Assembly (NCBI GenBank): GCA_040880405.1 | Contig: JBBDIM010000118.1 | Coordinates: 1-64,000 of the forward strand | DNA length: 64,000 nucleotides | Direction of reading: 5' to 3' | Origin: JBBDIM01 sp040880405 | Lineage (GTDB): Bacteria; Planctomycetota; Planctomycetia; Pirellulales; Pirellulaceae | Shown: piece after piece, positions 16,845 to 24,086 of the stretch | Layout of the letters: each line of letters opens with the position of its first letter | Numbering within the stretch: position 1 is the stretch's first letter | The notes under the pieces: model-generated | Databases searched by the model: none | What the model saw: the letters and a program-made list of their open reading frames with translations, nothing else | What the model was told of the DNA's origin: nothing | Program-made: the position numbers and the translations under genes

Positions 16845-17873
16845 ATGCCCCGAATTGTTGCCCGTCCCAATCAGCTTGATCTCGACTCGCCCGGTCGGCG
16901 TGACTACTGGGTTGCGCTAGAACATGACAGCATCTGGGGAGATCACCTCATCCCGCTGACCGTCTGGGTCGGTCCCGAGGCCAAACCGGACGAGGGCCTG
17001 GTCGCCTTCGGTTCAAATCATGGCAATGAGTATGAAGGGCCAGTGGCTCTGAAGAACTTGATGCGGAAAATTCGCCTAGAGGATGTCCGCGGGCGGATCA
17101 TTTTCATCCCGGTCCTCAACCCTTCCGCCTTCCGCGCGGGAACGCGAGAAAGCACCCCGGACGACCGAGTCAATCTTAACCGAGCGTTTGTCGAAGGTGC
17201 GGGAGTCACTCCGGCACTGGGCGGCATTACCCACCGGATCGCGGCGTTTGTACGGGGGCATATTTGGCCTCGGGTTCATGTCGTCCTCGATTTGCATTCT
17301 GGCGGGGATGTGGCGAGGTTTTCGTTGTGCGCTAGTTACCATCCGGTGGACGATCCGATATTGGCGGAGAAAATCGAACAAACAGCGCGTTGGTTTGGCG
17401 TCCCGAGCCTCATGGTTTACCAAAACGCGACGCCCGGCCTGTTGCCCAGCGAGGCGGAGCGACTCGGCAAGATCACGGTCGGCACCGAACTTGGCTGGGG
17501 CCGGGCGATCAATTCAGAAGGGGTCAAATATGCCCAACATGGTGTTTTAGCCGCCGCGATCCATCATGGACAACTGCGGGGCGAGATCCAGCCGATCGGA
17601 TACCACCAAGCCGGTACCCAGAAAAAACTAGAGATGGTCGATCGAGACTGTTTCACCGTCGCCCCATTCGATGGCCATTACGAGCCGATAATCGAATGTG
17701 GTACCTCCGTTCAGCGGGGGGATACGGTCGGACTGCTCCACGACTTCGATCATATTGACATGGACCCATGGCCGGCTGTCGCCGGAGTCGACGGCATTGT
17801 GCTGGCCCAGGCTTGGGTTGCCCCAATTCAGCGTGGCCAGCATATTGTGGTCGTTGGCCGCCACATCCTATAA
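16845..17873 (+). CDS. Succinylglutamate desuccinylase/aspartoacylase-family protein
   Basis: 342 residues. The zinc site typical of the AstE/AspA branch of the M14 peptidase fold is present: GSNHGNEYEG (H59, E62) and VVLDLHSGGD (third ligand His near 152). Members deacylate N-acyl amino acids or related small amides. The C-terminal domain (about 255-342) is a beta-barrel with GTSVQRGDTVG and ends VVVGRHI, as in the AspA-like group. It sits between a DUF1501 gene and an enolase-superfamily gene on the same strand, with about 35-40 bp gaps, so it probably belongs to the same catabolic operon. The actual substrate cannot be told. Confidence 0.85.
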   Translation: MPRIVARPNQLDLDSPGRRDYWVALEHDSIWGDHLIPLTVWVGPEAKPDEGLVAFGSNHGNEYEGPVALKNLMRKIRLEDVRGRIIFIPVLNPSAFRAGTRESTPDDRVNLNRAFVEGAGVTPALGGITHRIAAFVRGHIWPRVHVVLDLHSGGDVARFSLCASYHPVDDPILAEKIEQTARWFGVPSLMVYQNATPGLLPSEAERLGKITVGTELGWGRAINSEGVKYAQHGVLAAAIHHGQLRGEIQPIGYHQAGTQKKLEMVDRDCFTVAPFDGHYEPIIECGTSVQRGDTVGLLHDFDHIDMDPWPAVAGVDGIVLAQAWVAPIQRGQHIVVVGRHIL

Positions 17874-17913
17874 ATCGTGCCTGTCCCTCAGCGTACTTTG
17901 AGAGAAATAAACC

Positions 17914-19035
17914 GTGAAGATCACTGAAATCGTTTGCCAGATATTACGCATTCCGCACGTCGAAGCCAAAACCGCCAGCAGCCAGGACTCGGTCCTCGTC
18001 CGAATTCGGACCGATAACGGGCTAGAGGGAATCGGCGAGGCCGACTCCTCACCGGAGATGGTCAAGGCGGTCATCGACGCCCCCTTTAGTCACAATGTCG
18101 CGACCGGGCTGCGGCAGTTGTTGATTGGAGAAAACCCGCTGGAAACCGACCGCCTCTGGCAGAAAATGTATCGCCGCACGATGTATTGCGGTCGACGAAG
18201 CGTGCCCATCACGGCCATGGCGGCGATCGACATGGCCCTCTGGGATATCAAGGGAAAACAGTATGGCGAGCCAATCCATCGTTTGCTCGGGGGAAAGCAG
18301 CACGATCGCATTCAGGCTTATGCCTCCATACTGTTCGGAAAAAACGGTGAAGAAACCGCAGAGATCGGGAGTCGCTGGCGTGAGGCGGGGTATCGCGCGG
18401 TGAAGTTCGGCTGGGAACCGATGGGGCAGTCGGAACAGACCGATATCGATCTGGTCCGCGGTGCTCGTGAAGGCCTCGGTGACGACGCCACCCTGCTAAT
18501 CGATGCCGGTTGTGTTTGGGATGCGCGTACGGCGCTCGACCGGGCCAAGGCGTTCAGTGAGTTCAAAATTGGCTGGCTGGAGGAGCCCCTACAGCCGGAT
18601 GATTATGAGGGGTACCGCTGGCTGCGGGATCGTTCTCCGGTGGCGATCGCCTCGGGTGAGGAGGAGTGTGGTCGGCAGTCTTTCCGCCCGCTGATTGATG
18701 GACGTTGTCTTGATATCTATCAAGTCGATCTTTCCCGCAACGGCTTCACCGACGCCATGTACTTGCGACATCGCGTGGAGGAGATCGGGGCCCGGCTCTG
18801 CAATCATTGCTATACGAGCCCGGTGACGGTCGCGGCGAGTTTGCACTGGCTCAGTACCTGTCGTGATGCCTTTTTGTTTGAAGACTGTGTCGAGGACTCT
18901 CCCCTACGTCACGAACTGACTCACGAAAAAATTCAAGCGGTCGATGGTTGGATTTCGGCTCCGGATGGGCCGGGTCTGGGCGTCACATTAAACGAGGAGT
19001 TTGTGCGTGCTCATCGAGTCTGCGAATCCAAATAG
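17914..19035 (+). CDS. Enolase-superfamily (mandelate racemase/acid-sugar dehydratase) enzyme
   Basis: 373 residues starting at GTG 17914. The barrel carries the expected residues: K164 (RAVKFGW), metal ligands D197 (LLIDAG), E223 (WLEEP) and E249 (ASGEEE), and a D272/H298 pair (IYQVDLSRNG; LCNHCYTSP). The Lys on strand two plus the His-Asp dyad is typical of the mandelate racemase subgroup, which contains many acid-sugar dehydratases. The N-terminal capping domain (1-125) is complete. The stop overlaps the MFS gene start by 29 bp. With the GntR regulator, the carrier and the gluconolactonase remnant, a sugar-acid catabolic role is likely; the specific sugar is not resolved. Confidence 0.9.
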   Translation: MKITEIVCQILRIPHVEAKTASSQDSVLVRIRTDNGLEGIGEADSSPEMVKAVIDAPFSHNVATGLRQLLIGENPLETDRLWQKMYRRTMYCGRRSVPITAMAAIDMALWDIKGKQYGEPIHRLLGGKQHDRIQAYASILFGKNGEETAEIGSRWREAGYRAVKFGWEPMGQSEQTDIDLVRGAREGLGDDATLLIDAGCVWDARTALDRAKAFSEFKIGWLEEPLQPDDYEGYRWLRDRSPVAIASGEEECGRQSFRPLIDGRCLDIYQVDLSRNGFTDAMYLRHRVEEIGARLCNHCYTSPVTVAASLHWLSTCRDAFLFEDCVEDSPLRHELTHEKIQAVDGWISAPDGPGLGVTLNEEFVRAHRVCESK

Positions 19036-20482
19036 CGAGCAACAGAGCCACCGTCGATCCTCCCCACCAGCGGAAGATCGACCGACCTACGTCCGCTACG
19101 TCGTGCTGGCGATGGTCTGTAGCCTGTCGATGATCACCTATCTCGATCGGGTTTGCTTCGGTTCGGCCGCTCCGGAAATCGCCGAGGCGTTGTCCCTGGG
19201 TGGCGTCTCCGATTTGAAGTGGGCCTTCACGGCTTTCGCGCTGGCGTATGCGATCTTCGAGATCCCCTCCGGCTGGCTGGGTGATCGGTGGGGTCCTCGG
19301 GGTGTCTTGATCCGGATTGTCACTTGGTGGTCCGTCTGTACGATCTTGACCGGCATGATCGGTCTCCGATTCGCTGGAATCACCCTGGGTGGGCTAGGGA
19401 GTCTGATCGTGTTGCGATTCCTGTTCGGGGCTGGGGAAGCGGGGGCGTATCCCAACATCACGCGGACCATCCACAATTGGTTTCCGCCCACGCAGTGGGA
19501 ACATGCCCAAGGGATGATCTGGATGACCGGTCGCTTGATGGGTGGTCTGACGCCGCTGCTCTGGGCCATCCTGGTCGGTACCGGAGCATTTTCCCTACCG
19601 CTGCTCTCATGGCGCGGGGCCTTCTATCTGTTCGGCGGGATTGGTCTGATCTGGTGTTTTGGGTTTGCCTTGTGGTTTCGGAATCGGCCGAGCGAGCATC
19701 CCGGTGTTAGCCAGGCGGAACAGGCGCTCATTGGCTCACGGACCCATCATGGCGAAAGCCACGGCGGTATTCCTTGGCGAAACCTCCTGGCCAGCCGAAG
19801 CCTGTTGGCGCTCTGCCTGATGTATGCCCTGGTGACCTTCGTCTGGATCTTCAACATCACCTACCTGCCCTCGTATCTTCAAGAGCGTTTCGCGATCCCC
19901 AAAGGAGACATGCTCGGCGCGATTTATGGCGGGGCTCCTCTCTGGGTCGGAGCGATCGGCTGTTTGGCGGGTGGTAGCGTGGTGAGCTACTTGGCACGAC
20001 GCTCCGGCGATCGCCGCAGGGCCCGCCGTGTTTTGGGGGTCGGGGCCATGGCCCTTTGCAGCGGTTTCTGGATCGGTGCGTTGTACTCTCCGAACATCCA
20101 TGTCTTTTGTATCCTGGTGGCGGCCTCCGCCTTTTGTATCGACTTAACCATCGGCTCGGCGTGGGCGACCTGTCAAGATTTAGGGCAACGACATGCCGGA
20201 GTCACCGCGGCGAGCATGAACATGGTCGGCACCTTCGGCGCGGCCCTTGCGGGATGGCTGACCGGAACGCTCATCGAAACCTCGGTTGCCGCCCGCGCCG
20301 CCGTATTGCAGGTGACCGTCGAGCAGCTCCCCCTGCTAGAAAAACACGCGGCGGTGCTGCATGGTTACGACTGGTTGTTCATGATTAATGTGGGCGTGTT
20401 TGTCACCGCCGCGGTCTGCTGGTGCTTTATCGACGCGAGCAAACCGATCGTCCCAGAGACAACTCCTTCCATGGCTGAGTAA
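19007..20482 (+). CDS. MFS transporter, anion:cation symporter-like
   Basis: About 491 residues. The likely start is GTG 19007, with GAGGAG seven bases upstream inside the preceding gene; a TTG at 19001 is the alternative. After a polar N-terminus the protein has about twelve hydrophobic segments. It has YLDRVCFGSAAPEIAEAL in helix one and GWLGDRWGPRGVL in the first cytoplasmic loop, the MFS signature, as in hexuronate/phthalate-type (ACS) carriers. It probably imports the organic acid consumed by the neighbouring dehydratase. It is the last intact gene of the GntR-controlled series. Confidence 0.9.
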   Translation: MLIESANPNSEQQSHRRSSPPAEDRPTYVRYVVLAMVCSLSMITYLDRVCFGSAAPEIAEALSLGGVSDLKWAFTAFALAYAIFEIPSGWLGDRWGPRGVLIRIVTWWSVCTILTGMIGLRFAGITLGGLGSLIVLRFLFGAGEAGAYPNITRTIHNWFPPTQWEHAQGMIWMTGRLMGGLTPLLWAILVGTGAFSLPLLSWRGAFYLFGGIGLIWCFGFALWFRNRPSEHPGVSQAEQALIGSRTHHGESHGGIPWRNLLASRSLLALCLMYALVTFVWIFNITYLPSYLQERFAIPKGDMLGAIYGGAPLWVGAIGCLAGGSVVSYLARRSGDRRRARRVLGVGAMALCSGFWIGALYSPNIHVFCILVAASAFCIDLTIGSAWATCQDLGQRHAGVTAASMNMVGTFGAALAGWLTGTLIETSVAARAAVLQVTVEQLPLLEKHAAVLHGYDWLFMINVGVFVTAAVCWCFIDASKPIVPETTPSMAE

Positions 20483-20512
20483 ACCCAACATCCTTCCGGG
20501 AGATTCCAGACA

Positions 20513-20648
20513 ATGAAGCGAGTTTCCTGCTATTCACACCTTGATGTTGATCCTGTTTGCTTCAGCAGTCGACGAGGGACGAACCGAGCAACCGAAACCG
20601 TATCCAACCTTCGGTTCGGTCAAACGACTCGATCCGCGACTCGTTTGA
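20513..20648 (+). pseudogene. Probable SMP-30/gluconolactonase remnant, frameshifted and truncated
   Basis: 30 bp after the MFS stop, an ATG at 20513 reads MKRVSCYSHL. The adjacent frame from 20541 reads LMLILFASAVDEGRTEQ, then KPYPTFGSVKRLDPRLV, and stops at 20648. Joined by a one-base shift near 20541, this gives a signal peptide followed by the YPTFGS.xRLDP start typical of secreted planctomycete SMP-30/gluconolactonase-like proteins. The rest of the beta-propeller is absent, and the sulfatase gene starts 94 bp later. The assignment rests on about 17 residues and my memory of the family. Confidence 0.45.
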
Positions 20649-20741
20649 GGAGCGGTGTTCACTCGGGATATCCCACGTGATATCCTGACATGAACGGCCA
20701 ACCCTCCTCAATCGCGTTCCTCCTTTGGAAAGTCTTCCCGC

Positions 20742-22202
20742 ATGATGTCCCCTCGAATCCCGCTGGCGCTCCTCCTGACCCTCTTCTCACTACCGCTGGC
20801 CGCACGCGCGGAAGACCAGAAGCAGCCCAACGTGCTGTTCATCATCTCCGACGACCTCACCGCCACCGCCCTTTCCTGCTACGGCAATGAGCTGTGTGAG
20901 ACACCGAACATCGACCGTCTGGCCGCCGAGGGGACGCGGTTCACGAGGGCGTTTTGTAACGCCACCTACTGCGGCCCTTCGAGGGCCTCGTTCCTCTCCG
21001 GGTACTATCCGCACGCGACCGGGGTATTAGGCTACACCAGCCCCAGACCACAAATTGGCGACCGCGCCACCTGGCCTCAGCACTTCAAGAACAACGGTTA
21101 CTACGCAACTCGCGTCAGCAAGATCTATCACATGGGGGTCCCCGGCGGCATCGAATATGGTGGCGATGGCCGCGACCACGACAACTACAACGGCGCGGAC
21201 GACGAAATTTCCTGGTCGGAGCGGTTCAACAGCCCCGGCCCGGAGTGGAAGGCCGAAGGAGAAGGGGAAACCCTGGAAGGGAACCCCGACGGCAAAAAGC
21301 CGGTGGTGGGTGGCAATACGTTTGTGGTAGTCGAGGCGGAAGGGGATGACGAGGTCCACTCCGACGGCAAAACGGCTGCCAAGGCGGTCGAACTTCTGAG
21401 CCAAAAACGGGAAAAGCCATTCTTCCTCGCGGTCGGCTTCGTCCGCCCGCATGTGCCGTTTGTGGCCCCGAAGCCATATTACGAGCCGTTCAAACCGTAC
21501 GAAGATCTGCCACTTCCCCCCAAAGTCGAAGGGGACTGGGACGATATCCCCAAGGCGGGCATCAATTACAAGACCAGCAAGAACATGCAAATGGATATCC
21601 GCAAGCAAAAGAAAGCGGTGGGTGGCTACTACGCGTCGGTCCGTTTTGTCGACGCCCAAGTCGGCAAGGTACTCGACGCCCTGGAAGCCTCCGGCCAGGC
21701 GGACAACACGATCGTGATCTTCACCAGCGACCATGGCTACCACCTGGGAGAACACGACTTCTGGGCCAAGGTCAGCCTCCGGGACGAGTCGTCGATGATC
21801 CCGCTCATCATCAAAACGCCCGGCCAAAAACCGGCCGTCTGCAATAGCCTGGTGGAACTAATCGACCTCTACCCCACCACCGCCAAACTGTGCGGGTTGG
21901 AAGTGCCGAAGCGGATCCAAGGCAAAGACATCAGCCCCATGCTCACCGACCCCAGCCACACCGTCCGCGAAGAGGCCTTCTGCGTGGCCCCCAGCCGCAA
22001 AGGCTTTTTACTACGCAGCGACCGCTGGGCCTACATCCAATACGGCGAAGACGCAGGGCAGGGGATTGAGTTGTTCGATGTCGAAAAAGACCCGCTGCAA
22101 TACACCAACCTGGCAAAAAGCGACGAGCATGCCGAGGTGGTGAATGAGTTTCAGCGTAAGATGAAAAAGAAGCTGGAGGAGCTGCGGGAGAATGATTTGT
22201 AG
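20742..22202 (+). CDS. Secreted sulfatase (iduronate-2-sulfatase-like)
   Basis: 486 residues with a signal peptide ending near ARA (residue 23). The metal-binding aspartates DD appear in FIISDDLT (37-38). The formylglycine motif is CGPSR at 77-81, where C77 would be matured to formylglycine, so this is a type I Cys-type sulfatase. DHGYHLGEHDFWAK supplies the C-terminal Asp/His ligands and is typical of iduronate-2-sulfatase-like planctomycete enzymes. It would cleave sulfate esters from sulfated polysaccharides in the periplasm or outside. An ATGATG start gives one residue of ambiguity. It faces the convergent DUF1501/DUF1549 pair. Confidence 0.93.
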   Translation: MMSPRIPLALLLTLFSLPLAARAEDQKQPNVLFIISDDLTATALSCYGNELCETPNIDRLAAEGTRFTRAFCNATYCGPSRASFLSGYYPHATGVLGYTSPRPQIGDRATWPQHFKNNGYYATRVSKIYHMGVPGGIEYGGDGRDHDNYNGADDEISWSERFNSPGPEWKAEGEGETLEGNPDGKKPVVGGNTFVVVEAEGDDEVHSDGKTAAKAVELLSQKREKPFFLAVGFVRPHVPFVAPKPYYEPFKPYEDLPLPPKVEGDWDDIPKAGINYKTSKNMQMDIRKQKKAVGGYYASVRFVDAQVGKVLDALEASGQADNTIVIFTSDHGYHLGEHDFWAKVSLRDESSMIPLIIKTPGQKPAVCNSLVELIDLYPTTAKLCGLEVPKRIQGKDISPMLTDPSHTVREEAFCVAPSRKGFLLRSDRWAYIQYGEDAGQGIELFDVEKDPLQYTNLAKSDEHAEVVNEFQRKMKKKLEELRENDL

Positions 22203-22352
22203 GGGTTGCACGCTTTCACGGGTGCCCCCTGGGACCGCCGACGCGCGCGTCGGCCTAAACGCACCAGCGACACGGCGAAGCATCGCAGCGATTAGCCGAG
22301 CAGGCAAGAGATATGTCCCGATCTTTCGTCCCTGAAAATTCGAAGGAAAAAA

Positions 22353-22475
22353 GCCACGGATGACCACTGATTATCACGGATAAGGAAGAACCCGATTCAA
22401 CCCAGTCAATCTTCGTAAACGTCCTCCACTGGGCATCGTGGGGATCATCCGTGTTTATCTGTGAACATCCGTGGC
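22353..22475. repeat. Inverted repeat element with CACGGAT-period arms
   Basis: The left arm (22353-22381, starting GCCACGGATGACCACTGA) and right arm (22447-22475, ending CATCCGTGGC) are imperfect inverted copies of about 29 bp. Each is itself a short tandem of a ~10-bp ATCCGTG-like unit. About 65 bp of unrelated sequence separates them. It lies in the 411-bp convergent space between the sulfatase and DUF1501 genes; no gene is seen there. A second element of the same design but different unit is at 26926-27049. Confidence 0.7.
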
Positions 22476-22613
22476 GCTTACTCCTTTGGCGCCCGGCATC
22501 TCGGGATGCCTATTTGGCTTCCATTAAATCAAGTTGCCGGTGGAGAACGCCTTAGCCCAAACATGCCCACGTTGGAGGGCGTGGGCATGGCACCCGGGAC
22601 CTGGCACCCGAGT

Positions 22614-24071
22614 TTAGCCCTTCAATAGTTCCCGAATCACCTGCCCTGGTTGGCCGTCGGTGAGGGTTTGTTCTTGGGTGCCGCGGGTGTAGGTGAGTTT
22701 TTCGTGGTCGAGGCCGAATTGGTGCAAGAGGGTGGCGTGGTAGTCGTAGTGGTTGACCACTCCTTCGATCGCCTTGTGGCCCCATTCGTCGGTTTGGCCG
22801 TGGACGTGGCCGCTTTGGAAACCACCCCCGGCGACCCACATGCTGAAGCCGTGGGTGTTGTGGTCGCGGCCGATTTTGGCTCGGCCGGCGTCGTTTTGCA
22901 CCACCGGCAAGCGGCCCATCTCGCCACCCCAGTGGACCACGGTCGAGTCGAGCAGGCCCCGCTGTTTCAGATCGGCCACGAGGGCCGCCCCTGGTTGATC
23001 GACCTTTTTGCACGCCGCGGGCAAGCGGCTTATGATGCTGCCGTGGCTGTCCCACAGTTGGTTCGACGTGTAAACCTGCACGAACCGCACGCCCCGTTCG
23101 ATTAGCCGACGAGCGATCAGGCAGCGGCTGCCGTAGTCGGCGGTCTCTTTTTGATCGATGCCGTACATCTTTTTGGTCGCCTCGCTTTCCTGCGAAAGGT
23201 CGAGGGCGTCGGTCGCGGCGATCTGCATCTTGGCCGCCAGTTCATAGCTGGCCATCCGGGCCTCTAGGTCGGACGCCCGCGCGTGCCGCTCTTGGTGCCG
23301 GGCGTTGAGTGTTTGCAAGTACGCCAAGGCCTCGTCCTGGGCCGATCCTTTGAGATGGGCAGGGGGGGTGAGGTCTAAAATCCGGGGCTCGGTCGGGCGG
23401 ACGACCGTGCCTTGATAGATGGAGGGGAGAAAACCGTTCGACCAGTTTTCGACACCCAACACCGGCAACTGGCCCGGATCGATGAGCGCGACAAAGGCGG
23501 GCAGGTTATCGGCCTCGCAGCCCAAGCCGTAGGTGAACCAGCTTCCCAGGGTGGGCCGGCCCGCGACAATCCGCCCGCTTTGCAGGGCTCGGATCGATTG
23601 GCCATGGTTGTTTACACCGGTTCGCATCGAGCGAATCAGGCAGATGTCGTCCGCGATCTTCTTAGTGTGGGGCAGCAGCTCGGAAAGCTCCATCCCGCAC
23701 TCGCCGCTGGGGCTGAACTTCCAAGGAGAATGAAACACCTTGGAACTGGCTTGGGCGGCGTTGTCGTACTTGATCTCGCCGGGAAAATCCTCGCCATCGT
23801 ACTTGGCCATGCCCGGTTTGGGATCGAACAAATCGTGGTGGCTAGGTCCTCCTTGCATCCAAAGCGAGATCATCGCCTTGGCCTGCGGCGCCGCGGTCGG
23901 CACCTTGGGCAAGGTGTCGTAGGTGGGCGTTTCGATGGGTGGCTTAGGCTGCTCCGCGGCCAAGGCTTCTCGCTCGGCAAGCCAGTGAGCCGCCAACGAG
24001 CTGACGCTCATCGCGCTGGTCGCGAGAAAATGCCGGCGGCTACCGCTGTTCGGGTCGAGTGAATGGCTCAT
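22614..24071 (-). CDS. Tat-exported DUF1501 protein
   Basis: 485 residues. The N-terminus SGSRRHFLATSAMSVSSLAAHWL is a twin-arginine signal. DUF1501 landmarks follow: GGPSHHDLFDPKPGM, GVNNHGQSI, TVVHWGGEMGRLP and GRDHNTHGFSMWVAGGG, with the conserved His/Asp residues of the alkaline-phosphatase-like fold. It lies 15 bp downstream of the DUF1549/1553 gene on the same strand, so the pair is co-transcribed. Compared with the DUF1501 at 15394 it belongs to a different subgroup (HGQSIRALQSG in place of HEPSLMLMNCG). Substrate unknown. Confidence 0.92.
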   Translation of the reverse strand: MSHSLDPNSGSRRHFLATSAMSVSSLAAHWLAEREALAAEQPKPPIETPTYDTLPKVPTAAPQAKAMISLWMQGGPSHHDLFDPKPGMAKYDGEDFPGEIKYDNAAQASSKVFHSPWKFSPSGECGMELSELLPHTKKIADDICLIRSMRTGVNNHGQSIRALQSGRIVAGRPTLGSWFTYGLGCEADNLPAFVALIDPGQLPVLGVENWSNGFLPSIYQGTVVRPTEPRILDLTPPAHLKGSAQDEALAYLQTLNARHQERHARASDLEARMASYELAAKMQIAATDALDLSQESEATKKMYGIDQKETADYGSRCLIARRLIERGVRFVQVYTSNQLWDSHGSIISRLPAACKKVDQPGAALVADLKQRGLLDSTVVHWGGEMGRLPVVQNDAGRAKIGRDHNTHGFSMWVAGGGFQSGHVHGQTDEWGHKAIEGVVNHYDYHATLLHQFGLDHEKLTYTRGTQEQTLTDGQPGQVIRELLKG

Positions 24072-24086
24072 GGTTAATCCTTCGGG

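Noticed and set aside
22353..22475. CRISPR array
   Set aside because: Only two inverted arms, with short internal periodicity and no regular repeat-spacer pattern.
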